DNA from: Rhodohalobacter sulfatireducens
Lineage (GTDB): Bacteria > Bacteroidota > Rhodothermia > Balneolales > Balneolaceae
NCBI RefSeq assembly: GCF_022012475.1
Contig: NZ_JAKLWS010000003.1
Coordinates: 186,001 to 250,000, forward strand
DNA length: 64,000 nt
Reading direction: 5' to 3'
A program made the translations under genes and the position numbers. Each line of letters opens with the position of its first letter. Within the stretch, counting starts at the first letter, position 1. Of the stretch, positions 9,428 through 17,683 are shown in pieces. The notes below the pieces were generated by a model. The model did not search any database and had not been told where the DNA came from. It worked only from the letters and a program-made list of their open reading frames with translations.

Positions 9428-9524
9428 TTATGCCTTTAGGTTAAACAAACGGTGATTTTATTGTAATTGAATATTACCAAATATCACCTTATTTGTATTT
9501 AAAAGTACAATTTGGTAACATCTT

Positions 9525-9577
9525 TTGGGGTACACGTTAGGGGTACAAATCCCGTTGGGGTACACGTTTGGGGTACA
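9525..9577. repeat. Integrase arm-type site candidates, left end of island 1
   Basis: Two 23-bp direct repeats (TTGGGGTACACGTT followed by A or T and GGGGTACA; 9525-9547 and 9555-9577) differ at one base. Each contains two GGGGTACA words. The 22-bp form recurs at 45888-45909, just inside the other end of the island. Placement beside both att cores fits arm-type integrase or excisionase binding sites; this role is inferred. Confidence 0.75.
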
Positions 9578-9607
9578 CAAATTATTAATCAAAGAGCATA
9601 TGATTTC

Positions 9608-10807
9608 ATGGCATATCTTAAAAAAAGAAGAAATACATGGTACGTGCGATATCATATAGTTGAGTACGGAAAAGAGTTAACTATTACCCGTACACTAAAA
9701 ACTAAGCGAAAGGATGTTGCTGAAAAACGTCTTGAGAAACTTGAAAAGCTGGAAAAGAATGGCCGGATACATCCGCTTAGTGATAATTTCAATCCTATTG
9801 AAATATTGAATCGCCTTGAAGAAGAGGAACAAAATACGAAATGCAATACAGTCCAGGAATCGCTTGAAGCCTTCCTGAAATCGAAGAAGCATTTATCAAG
9901 TAAAACGGTTGAAGCGTATGAATGGGCTATACAACACTTTATCGATCACAATGGAATTGCTTTTCACCATCCCATTGAAATGCGAATAGATCATTTTGAG
10001 AATATCATTTTTAAAGATGATATATCGATTCAGACAAGGCATTATTACTTCCGTCATTTTCGTGCTTGGTGGAACTGGATGCTGGACAATAACATTGTTG
10101 ATTTTGACTTCTTTGATGCGATTAAAAAGAAGATGCCTAAAAAGAAAGAATCTACCAGGCCTAAGATGATTACGCTCGAAGAACTCTACCAGGTGTTTAA
10201 AGCATACGGTGAAGAACTGGTACGAAAATCGAAACGGCCAGATTTTGACGCTAAGAAGGTTCAATATTGGTTCCGGCCTATTATGTGCCTTTACACCTTT
10301 GCTGGATTGCGGAAGCATGAGGCAGGGTATAGTTCGGATCTGCCTTACTCCGGACTGAAAGGAGAGAACTTGATCTTTAAGAACAAAGAACTGGAGTATA
10401 TATACATACCGCCAGGGAAGGGACGCAAAGAGAAAGAGATACCAATCCATCCAATCCTGAAAAAAGAACTGGATCGATATTTGAAAGTGCGCGGTGAAGT
10501 AGACCAGGATGAATATGTCTTCATCTATTTCGGTGGCCGATTTAAAGGAAGGCCGGTAAGCGGTCAAGTAGTGTACAAAGAGTTTAAGCGTTATGCAGAA
10601 CTTGCCGATGTGCCATCTTCGCGTACACTGCATGGAATGAGACACCGTGCGGTTACGTCCTGGATTGAACTCGGGCTTTCAACTGCCGATGCTGCATTCT
10701 TAGCTGGACACTCCAACCAACGTGTTACTGAAAAATACACTCACCTAACCGCGAAACACCTGAAAGACAAAATGAACCGGCTTACAAATAAAAAAGATAG
10801 CGATTAA
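9608..10807 (+). CDS. int: Tyrosine recombinase, integrase of island 1
   Basis: Phage-type integrase of 399 residues that recombines the tRNA-Arg attachment site. The N-terminal MAYLKKRRNTWYVRYH is an arm-binding-like beta region, and a SAM-like core-binding domain lies at about 85-180. The C-terminal catalytic domain has the complete set R235, H342, R345, H368 and Y377 (GLRKHEA, HGMRHR, GHSNQRVTEKY). I start at the ATG at 9608 because upstream codons in frame run through the 23-bp repeats, which look like binding sites rather than protein. It is the first gene inside the island. It resembles the second integrase at 46184 and, more closely, a dead fragment near 45000. Confidence 0.95.
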   Translation: MAYLKKRRNTWYVRYHIVEYGKELTITRTLKTKRKDVAEKRLEKLEKLEKNGRIHPLSDNFNPIEILNRLEEEEQNTKCNTVQESLEAFLKSKKHLSSKTVEAYEWAIQHFIDHNGIAFHHPIEMRIDHFENIIFKDDISIQTRHYYFRHFRAWWNWMLDNNIVDFDFFDAIKKKMPKKKESTRPKMITLEELYQVFKAYGEELVRKSKRPDFDAKKVQYWFRPIMCLYTFAGLRKHEAGYSSDLPYSGLKGENLIFKNKELEYIYIPPGKGRKEKEIPIHPILKKELDRYLKVRGEVDQDEYVFIYFGGRFKGRPVSGQVVYKEFKRYAELADVPSSRTLHGMRHRAVTSWIELGLSTADAAFLAGHSNQRVTEKYTHLTAKHLKDKMNRLTNKKDSD

Positions 10808-10879
10808 AATACAGTGCCTTGAGTTTTTCAACTATTTTCTCATTATCACTATAGCCGTTCATTTTCTCATAGTTCCTTG

Positions 10880-11350
10880 ATGAAGCTAAAGTATAGCAGG
10901 TTAATCCACATCTTTATGTATGAATTCCAATTCTTGGATAAATTTCTTGGAGATAAATCCAAATATGCTCCACTATTTACTGAGTTACGCAAGTATCAAT
11001 CAGAAGAGAATTCACCACCTCTACAGAAGGATTTATTGAAAGCTCTGGGTATGAATAGAATCAGTCTGATGGAATTGATGAACGAACTTTTTGAAGAATT
11101 TCAACGACAGCTTTGGTCTCCAAAAGCATACAACATTAAAGAAACCGAGATCTGGCTACTTGCTGTTTCTAATAACGAGATGGAAATAGTGGGTATTGAA
11201 TCCTTAGAATGGATACCACGGATTGGAGAAACTGTCTTTCTGCATTCACTTATCCCAGTAAAATTTGGAAGCTCATATTTCACTGTTAATGAAATCATTC
11301 ATGAAATTGGAGGGGGAGTTCATAAAATCGAGATTCATATGCATGATTAA
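10880..11350 (+). CDS. Hypothetical protein
   Basis: No family recognised. It encodes about 156 residues from the ATG at 10880; a TTG three bases earlier or an ATG at 10916 are alternative starts. The N-terminal half is helical, with a helix-turn-helix-like stretch (LQKDLLKALGMNRISLMELMNELFEEF, around residues 54-80). The C-terminal half is beta-rich (GETVFLHSLIPVKFGSSYFTVNEIIHEI). A DNA-binding or regulatory role for an accessory gene beside the integrase is possible but unproven. It is AT-rich like the next gene, and both lie between the integrase and the Y-family polymerase. Confidence 0.65.
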   Translation: MKLKYSRLIHIFMYEFQFLDKFLGDKSKYAPLFTELRKYQSEENSPPLQKDLLKALGMNRISLMELMNELFEEFQRQLWSPKAYNIKETEIWLLAVSNNEMEIVGIESLEWIPRIGETVFLHSLIPVKFGSSYFTVNEIIHEIGGGVHKIEIHMHD

Positions 11351-11441
11351 TAAAAATTGCTGAATTGTTAGTGATAAACTATACTATCTTAGTTTTTGAT
11401 GCCTAAATAAATATCCATTAATGTAATACATTGTTTTACAA

Positions 11442-12395
11442 TTGAATTTTATAAAGATTGTCTTTGCAATTTATTTTTCATTACAAATGGCTTTATTAAG
11501 CTATTCCCAATCAAAGGAAATTGATGATGCAACTCAATTCATTGAATTGTATGAACAAGAATATGATGAGCTTATCTATACACTTCCCGAATTTGAAAGA
11601 ACTGACTGGATAATCAAGAAAGACAGTTTATCTAATGAGTATCTTAAATTTTATTCTGAAGAATTAGATCCAAGGAAGAAGTATTACGAGAATCCCGAAA
11701 GTAAAGGCATTTATGCAAAGCTATTCATTAACTCCACAAATGACTTTAAGCTCAATGGGTGGTCCACTATTTATTATAGACTGGGCAATTATGTTATAAA
11801 TAAATCCCTCGATGATGATATTGAACCACTAATTCAAAAACTGAAATCTAAATTCAATCTTTACTCACCAAATAACTCAAGAAGTGAATTGAGTAATTTA
11901 TATAGCAGATACAAAGATATTGAAATCAAAATTCAGAGAGTTGCTGAAGAACCAGAGGTGAAATATTATCATTGGTTTGAGCCAGGTAATTTTCTCATAC
12001 AAACAAAGTCTATTAGTAAAGAAAAATTTGAGATTCGTAATTATTATAAAGCGTATAATAATTTAGCTTCACTACAAGACTCATTAAAAACTATTAACAA
12101 AGATTTGAATATTTACGATTATACATTTGTAAAGGATCGGAATTGGTTGATTAACTTATTCACACAGATTGCAATTTTATTAATTTTAATTCCATCATTG
12201 ATGCATAACTACAGTTTGTCTATTCGAGGACCTGTAATTAAATCAATGATCCTATTATCTCTTATTATATCAGTATTACTCATATTAATTAGTCCTTTTA
12301 CATTTCTAAATATTGCTGTACAGAGTCTTATTCCAGGTGGTTTTGCAGCTTGGTATTTTATTTTAAATCAAGGACAAGAATCTATAGAAGAGTAA
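11442..12395 (+). CDS. Hypothetical membrane-anchored protein
   Basis: No family recognised. The 317 residues start at a TTG that begins a signal-peptide-like segment (residues 1-22, MNFIKIVFAIYFSLQMALLS). A long polar, probably helical domain (about 25-225, rich in Y, K and E) follows. The C-terminus has two or three membrane segments (WLINLFTQIAILLILIPSL, MILLSLIISVLLILI and FTFLNIAVQSLIPGGFAAWYFIL, about 230-310). The topology suggests a periplasmic sensor or anchor domain held by a C-terminal hairpin. It is very AT-rich, typical of recently acquired cargo. The TTG start is uncertain, but no in-frame ATG precedes the conserved-looking part. Confidence 0.6.
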   Translation: MNFIKIVFAIYFSLQMALLSYSQSKEIDDATQFIELYEQEYDELIYTLPEFERTDWIIKKDSLSNEYLKFYSEELDPRKKYYENPESKGIYAKLFINSTNDFKLNGWSTIYYRLGNYVINKSLDDDIEPLIQKLKSKFNLYSPNNSRSELSNLYSRYKDIEIKIQRVAEEPEVKYYHWFEPGNFLIQTKSISKEKFEIRNYYKAYNNLASLQDSLKTINKDLNIYDYTFVKDRNWLINLFTQIAILLILIPSLMHNYSLSIRGPVIKSMILLSLIISVLLILISPFTFLNIAVQSLIPGGFAAWYFILNQGQESIEE

Positions 12396-12518
12396 AATCA
12401 AAAAATTCCCTAAATTAATTTCCTCCCATCATTAAAACCCATAATTATTATCTAAAAATCACAATAACTTTAACCCTCTGCTAATTAATTACATTGACAG
12501 TCTTACCCGAAGCACTTT

Positions 12519-13136
12519 TCACCTCACAAAGAAAAACTCCTCATCCACTTCCTGCATAAACCGCCAGTCCATCTCATCCAGGATGTACACCAGGTGAAAA
12601 AACCGGTGCTGATCGGTTTCCACGACGTAGTTTAGCTCTTTGGTAATCATGGTGTTTTCCATATGGATGGTTGGAATCCCAAATACCTGTGTAGAGGGGA
12701 TTTTTCCGGATCGAAATCGGTAGGGCTGCATTCGGTGGATTAACGGCTTTTCAGTACCGTCATAGGTTTTTTTGGCCAGTTCTTCCGGCAGCAATTCAAA
12801 CCGGTACGGAATGACTCGATGTGCCCGTGATGGTTTATGCTTATGCCGGTCCACCAGTGCCAGTACCCGGTCAATTGCTTTGTCTTCATAGCCGGTGGAT
12901 TTGTCCAGCGACCAAAGCAATTCCTGTTCATTGAAGACCAGATCAAACCTCTCTCCTTGTTTGGTATCAATGGTATAATAAGATTTACGAACTCCACCTT
13001 TCTCTTTGCAGTGACAGGAACGCACGCGTTGCAGATCCCGTCGATAGGGTAACCGCCAGTCGGCATCCGGTTTCGTCTCAAACCGGGTAAAAAAAGCCAG
13101 CATTTCTACAAGAGGAAAATCATTCATGACCGTCAT
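12519..13136 (-). CDS. Hypothetical protein divergent to the Y-family polymerase
   Basis: A 205-residue soluble protein without a family I can name. It is rich in R, H and aromatic residues, and contains predicted beta-helical stretches such as CKEKGGVRKSYYTIDTK (a possible metal or DNA-contact loop with CHC) and QHRFFHLVYILDEMDWRF near the C-terminus. Its start lies only 63 bp from the start of the polymerase gene in the opposite direction, so the two share a promoter region and are probably co-regulated. GC content is higher than in the two genes to its left, matching the polymerase. A polymerase accessory role comparable to UmuD or ImuB-like partners is an inference from position only. Confidence 0.65.
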   Translation of the reverse strand: MTVMNDFPLVEMLAFFTRFETKPDADWRLPYRRDLQRVRSCHCKEKGGVRKSYYTIDTKQGERFDLVFNEQELLWSLDKSTGYEDKAIDRVLALVDRHKHKPSRAHRVIPYRFELLPEELAKKTYDGTEKPLIHRMQPYRFRSGKIPSTQVFGIPTIHMENTMITKELNYVVETDQHRFFHLVYILDEMDWRFMQEVDEEFFFVR

Positions 13137-13199
13137 TACATTTGGTCAAAGCAACCTACACACATATATTACACATATCAATAGGTTTCGAGAATATTT

Positions 13200-14543
13200 A
13201 TGAGAAAGAACAAAGAACATTCCTACCAACCCGAACACGATGTCCACCGGATTACACTCTACAATACCATCTATCCGGAGCATCAGCACAAGTCCCGGAA
13301 AGAGAGGCTGTACCTTCACTTTGATTTTGCTTGTTTCTACGCTCAGGTCGAGCAACTTCGAAAGAGTTTATATGGACTCCCATTGATTATTGGAGGGTGG
13401 CGGAAGGAGAACGGGCAGGTCAAGGGGATCGTAGCCACGGCCAGCTACGAGGCTCGAAGCTTCGGTATCATGACCGGCATGAGTGCTTACGAAGCCTGGA
13501 AGATTTGTCCTCACGTCTGTATGCTCCAGGTGGATTATGATGCTTATACGGCCATCTCCAAGCAGGTACATTTTATTTTTAAGGAGTTTGCTCCGGTTGT
13601 AGAACGCTACAGTATGGATGAATACTTTATGGAGGTGGATTTCCTGAAGGACAAATCCCGAAAAGAGATTGACGAGTTTGCCCGACGGCTACAGGAACGC
13701 ATTTACGAGGTTACAAAACTGGTGGGAGCTGTAGGAATTGCCCGTTCCAAAACATACGCTAAACTTTCAAGCAGCTTAGATAAACCCAAAGGACGAACCT
13801 TGCTCCTATCTGACGAGGATGAACGAACCCAAATCTGGCCGCTGGACCTGGATGAAGTTTGGGGCGTAGGCCGAAGACGGCACGAACATATCCTGGCCGA
13901 AGGGTATAAAACCATCGGAGACGTGGCCGAACGCGGCAACATTCACACCTTCGCGCGCCTGTTCGGTGCCAACTTTGGAAAGATGCTCTACCAGACCATT
14001 ACCGGAAAAGACCAGGGTCGGGTGTTGGAAGAGATCTCAGAGGATTACAAACCTAAACAGGGGGTGAGCTACGGCCACACCTTTTCAGAAGGCTCTACGG
14101 ACGTGGAAAGGATTAAAGGAGAGTATGCCATTGCAGTCCAGCAGATCTGCTACCGCATGAGAGCCTACGGCATTCGTGCCAACTCCTATTCAGGTATGTT
14201 TGGATTCAATGAACAGGATAAACCGGGAGTTGGATTTCGATTCGTAACCGAAGCCCATACGAGTATTGATGATTACGTGTACATCGCGTTGACGGACAAG
14301 GTAGAACCGGCCATTCAAAAAGCGTGTGAACATGGGCTGGAGATCCGAAATATTGGCCTGGGTACGCATAAGATCGACAAGACGAATCAACTAAATGTCT
14401 TCTTCCAGGATGATGAGGATAAAGTGGCCAGGACAAAAGCTGTGGATAAGATCAAAAACCGGTTTGGGCCGAAGGTAATTACGAAGGCAAATACGCTACA
14501 TCGGGTGGAAGGAAATACGCATTTTTTGGAGAGGAATGTATGA
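13200..14543 (+). CDS. Y-family (DinB/UmuC-like) translesion DNA polymerase
   Basis: Error-prone DNA polymerase of 447 residues, normal for the family. Catalytic acids are visible: D42 in LHFDFACFYAQVEQL (motif usually DxDxFFAxVE) and D140-E141 in YSMDEYF. The steric and dNTP-binding segment YEARSFGI and the little-finger/HhH entry VGIARSKTYAKLSS are also present. After the palm, an HhH region (LDEVWGVGRRRHEHI) and a little-finger domain (about 280-440) follow. No clear beta-clamp motif is evident at the C-terminus. The first metal ligand context HFDF differs from the usual DxD spacing. Island-borne copies probably raise mutation or damage tolerance. I see no convincing LexA box in the 63-bp divergent promoter. 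Confidence 0.88.
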   Translation: MRKNKEHSYQPEHDVHRITLYNTIYPEHQHKSRKERLYLHFDFACFYAQVEQLRKSLYGLPLIIGGWRKENGQVKGIVATASYEARSFGIMTGMSAYEAWKICPHVCMLQVDYDAYTAISKQVHFIFKEFAPVVERYSMDEYFMEVDFLKDKSRKEIDEFARRLQERIYEVTKLVGAVGIARSKTYAKLSSSLDKPKGRTLLLSDEDERTQIWPLDLDEVWGVGRRRHEHILAEGYKTIGDVAERGNIHTFARLFGANFGKMLYQTITGKDQGRVLEEISEDYKPKQGVSYGHTFSEGSTDVERIKGEYAIAVQQICYRMRAYGIRANSYSGMFGFNEQDKPGVGFRFVTEAHTSIDDYVYIALTDKVEPAIQKACEHGLEIRNIGLGTHKIDKTNQLNVFFQDDEDKVARTKAVDKIKNRFGPKVITKANTLHRVEGNTHFLERNV

Positions 14544-14596
14544 GTTGTAGATACAAACAAGAATTGAGATTATATTTTGTTTGATGATTACAATCT

Positions 14597-15568
14597 TTAA
14601 TTCTTGTTCGTAGCCTTGGGTAAGGAACTTTTTGACTCTGCATTTGCGACTCCAAAAGGAAGATGTACAAGAGTAATATTTTCTAAAGTATCATCTAAGT
14701 GGGACAATTGATCATCAATAAATAAATGAGGTTTAAGGGTTTCTAAAACTCTTTTTTTCTCAATACCCCCAAGAAAAAACATCTTGTCTACCGAAACACC
14801 CCAATGCTCAAGTGTATTAATTGCACGCCCATGGGAAGGTGCATTTCGAGCTGTAACAATCGCAGTTTTTAAAATCTTTTTATAAGATGAATTTTCTTCC
14901 TGTTTTTTTGATTCCAGTTTCTGGAAAAATGACAATTTCTTAAAAAAATCTGCCATTAAACCCGGATTATGTGGTGTTTCAAGTTTTTTTGTCTCATACT
15001 GATGAAACATTGATAACTGTTCAGTTTCTTTATAGACCTTTTCAGCTTCATCGTCAATTAATACACCATCAAAATCAAAGGCAACTCTTAACTCTAAGTC
15101 TTTTTCTTCCTCAACATCCAATACATTTGATTTGATAATTCTACCTGCAGGATAACCCGCATTGATGGCATTCAGAACATCATTCTCACTTGTGGACAAA
15201 AATAAAGAAATATTGTAAGGTGGGATATATTCGTAAGGAGATTCTCCTGAAGTAAAGGCAGCTCTGCTTATATCCAATCCATACTCTTTTATCGAGTTGA
15301 ATATTCTAACTCCTGTCTCAGGACTATTTTTTGAAATTAATACTACTTCTACTGGTTCTTCTTCCTTATAGACCTTGTTAATATTTAAGTATCTCTTGAT
15401 AAATGGAAATGCCAGCCCTTTATCAAGAATTGAATCTCGCTTTTCAATTTGATGCTCTTTGTAGGCAGTCAATCCTTTATTCTTGAATATTCTATCTTCA
15501 TCCTCCAAATCAAAAAGAGCATTAGAAGAAATCCCAACAACTAATTTTCTATCTATCGGATATGGCAT
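14597..15568 (-). CDS. Cytosolic 5'-nucleotidase (PF06189 family)
   Basis: Nucleotide monophosphatase of 323 residues, the usual size for the cN-I-like bacterial family. Recognisable segments in order: RKLVVGISSNALFDLEDEDRIF at the N-terminus; VVLISKNSPETGVRIFNSI; AAFTSGESPYEYI; the HAD-like acid motif VAFDFDGVLIDDEAE (around residue 167); AIVTARNAPSHGRAINTL; and FLGGIEKKRVLETLKPHLFIDDQ. These proteins hydrolyse nucleoside 5'-monophosphates to nucleosides. It is located 70 bp after the 3' end of brxL on the same strand, so it could be a trailing member of the BREX transcript. Whether it aids defence (nucleotide depletion) or only salvages nucleotides is unknown. Confidence 0.85.
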   Translation of the reverse strand: MPYPIDRKLVVGISSNALFDLEDEDRIFKNKGLTAYKEHQIEKRDSILDKGLAFPFIKRYLNINKVYKEEEPVEVVLISKNSPETGVRIFNSIKEYGLDISRAAFTSGESPYEYIPPYNISLFLSTSENDVLNAINAGYPAGRIIKSNVLDVEEEKDLELRVAFDFDGVLIDDEAEKVYKETEQLSMFHQYETKKLETPHNPGLMADFFKKLSFFQKLESKKQEENSSYKKILKTAIVTARNAPSHGRAINTLEHWGVSVDKMFFLGGIEKKRVLETLKPHLFIDDQLSHLDDTLENITLVHLPFGVANAESKSSLPKATNKN

Positions 15569-15640
15569 GTTTTAATAATTTGTAGATCATTATAGCTCTT
15601 AATGGATTCTTACAGATAGAAGGGCTAACGTCATTAATAT

Positions 15641-17680
15641 TTAACCCTCCCTCAAATACGTAATCTCACACCCCTTGCACTTCCTCACTTCCTGGTAGTG
15701 ATCGGCAATATCGAACCATCCGTTTGTTTTTTGAAAGATATCTAAGCCTCTGCCCAAAACTATTTTCCATCCATTATCCAATGTGATGGATCTGTCATGC
15801 AGGTCTTCGTCAAATTCATAGGTAAACTTCACTCCGATGGGCTCCAGGGAGTCGCTCATATCCGAGAATGCTTCCCTCGCATTTTCAAGATACTCTTCGT
15901 TGTTATTTGTTTTCAGATGGATAGACACTTCTTCATCCGGCTCTTTTAATTCCGCGATCAACCGGGCCAGCTCCATGAAGTTCTTCAGTTGATAGGGGAG
16001 CCGGATGTACGGATCAATAACTTCAATCTCTGTTGCGTCCTCTAAATAATCACCGAATAGCTTCTGGTAGCTAACTCCGGTCTGATTTTCTCGAATGATC
16101 TTCTGACCCTCTTTTAATTCTTTCTTGGACTTCTCTTTCTTCTCTTCTGCCAGGTCTTCATTTGGTATGTTTTCCCCTTCGCCATCCGTTTCACCTCCCG
16201 CGGGAATATTTAACTTGTGATCGCCATACTCTATGACCTCCAACGTCTCGATCTTTTGAACACTTCCGTCATCAGTTTTATACTGAAAGCGAACCACTTC
16301 ATCATTAAAGGTTTCGTCCATCTTCCGGAGCTGATCCTTCACACGCTTTCTGCCCTCAATGGCAAAATCAAGCAGCTCTTTGGCATCAGAGGCGCTAAAC
16401 TCTCCATGTGGATAGATCACCTTGATTAAACCAGAGAACGTCTTTTCAATGGCCGTTTTGTCACGTGTGGTGATGCTGTCTGAAAGTTCGAAGTACTGCT
16501 GATAGGATTTCATGTAATCCTCTTTACGAAGGTCTTTCATGATCTCCGCGAGATAGTCCACAATGAAACCGTAATCACTTGTAAACATTTCGTTGCGAAG
16601 CTTTTGTACTTCCCAACCGGGCAGATAGCAGTGAATACGATCCAGGAAGGCTGAATCATAATAGTCTTTCGGAAGGGCATCGAATAGATCACTGTGCTTG
16701 AGCATGTAGGGGACGGAGTGATCGGTATTACCAACATATACCATCGACGCTTCAGCCTGATATACTTGTGTACCACGGGAAAAGTTTTTGTTGGCCATAT
16801 AGTTTTTCAGAATATCTACCAGGCCGCGGTCTGCTTTCTTCGTTTTACCGGCAAATTCATCATAGGCAACCACATCCCAATAACCGACCAGTCCGATCTC
16901 CCCGGTGCTGTTGTTTACAAACAGCTTTGCTTTGGATACTTCACCACCGGAGATCAAAATACCATGAGGGGAAAGTTCTGAATAGAGGTGAGACTTACCG
17001 GTTCCTTTTGGGCCGAGTTCAATCAAGTTGTAATTCTTCTCCGCAAAAGGAATCAGCCTGGCCAACTGTAGAAGTTTGGATCGGTCAGAAAATTCTTCGG
17101 GGTTTAAACCAATGGATTGCATCAGTAAATTGATCCACTCTTCCGTTGTGAACTTCTGTCGAAGCTCTTTATACTCATCAAGATCAACACCTGAAATCTG
17201 AATGGGTTTCAGCTTTTCAATGGTCCAGGGAATGGCATCGCGTTCTTCAGAGGGTTGATATCCCAACGTGACAATGCACCAAACGCCGCCCGATAAAAGC
17301 TTCGGATGCTTCTTCACAAACGAATCCTGGATCGGCACTTTGTTCAGGCCAAGATTTCCAAAGTAGGCTTCATAGATGTCTTTCTTGTCGTTAAGCTTTA
17401 CAGCTACTTTATCAATAATCCGATGTGAACCCCGTTCCCGAACCGTCGATTTAATGACCTGTGCTTCATCGCGATGAACAAAGTGCTTGGTAATAATACT
17501 TTTAACCGTTTCAACCCCTTCACGAATAGTTTCCTCATCATCAGTAGCTGCATACTGTCCCAACAGGTACTCCAACACATAGGTCGGAATACTTGCATTG
17601 CCTTTGATCAGGTTTGTCAGATCTTTACGGACAACCTTCCCGGCAAAGAGTTCGTTAATTTTTTGATCGAGTTCTTTCAT
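15641..17680 (-). CDS. brxL: BREX protein BrxL (Lon-like ATPase)
   Basis: Final core gene of the BREX phage-defence system: an AAA+ ATPase with a Lon-like C-terminal domain, 679 residues. The N-terminal segment reads FAGKVVRKDLTNLIKGNASIPTYVLEYLLGQY (a family hallmark). Walker A GPKGTGKSH lies near residue 223-231 and Walker B is VAYDEFAG. The conserved SRGTQVYQAEASMVYVGN follows and precedes the arginine-finger region. The C-terminal 150 residues are acidic, then Lon-protease-like. BrxL forms hexameric rings on DNA and is needed for interference. It is only 3 bp downstream of pglZ on the same strand, so they are co-transcribed. Confidence 0.95.
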   Translation of the reverse strand: MKELDQKINELFAGKVVRKDLTNLIKGNASIPTYVLEYLLGQYAATDDEETIREGVETVKSIITKHFVHRDEAQVIKSTVRERGSHRIIDKVAVKLNDKKDIYEAYFGNLGLNKVPIQDSFVKKHPKLLSGGVWCIVTLGYQPSEERDAIPWTIEKLKPIQISGVDLDEYKELRQKFTTEEWINLLMQSIGLNPEEFSDRSKLLQLARLIPFAEKNYNLIELGPKGTGKSHLYSELSPHGILISGGEVSKAKLFVNNSTGEIGLVGYWDVVAYDEFAGKTKKADRGLVDILKNYMANKNFSRGTQVYQAEASMVYVGNTDHSVPYMLKHSDLFDALPKDYYDSAFLDRIHCYLPGWEVQKLRNEMFTSDYGFIVDYLAEIMKDLRKEDYMKSYQQYFELSDSITTRDKTAIEKTFSGLIKVIYPHGEFSASDAKELLDFAIEGRKRVKDQLRKMDETFNDEVVRFQYKTDDGSVQKIETLEVIEYGDHKLNIPAGGETDGEGENIPNEDLAEEKKEKSKKELKEGQKIIRENQTGVSYQKLFGDYLEDATEIEVIDPYIRLPYQLKNFMELARLIAELKEPDEEVSIHLKTNNNEEYLENAREAFSDMSDSLEPIGVKFTYEFDEDLHDRSITLDNGWKIVLGRGLDIFQKTNGWFDIADHYQEVRKCKGCEITYLREG

Positions 17681-17683
17681 AGT

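Noticed and set aside
9192-9455. Open frame spanning both tRNA-Arg genes
   Set aside because: It crosses the first tRNA 3' end, the palindromic repeat and the second tRNA, so it is not a gene.
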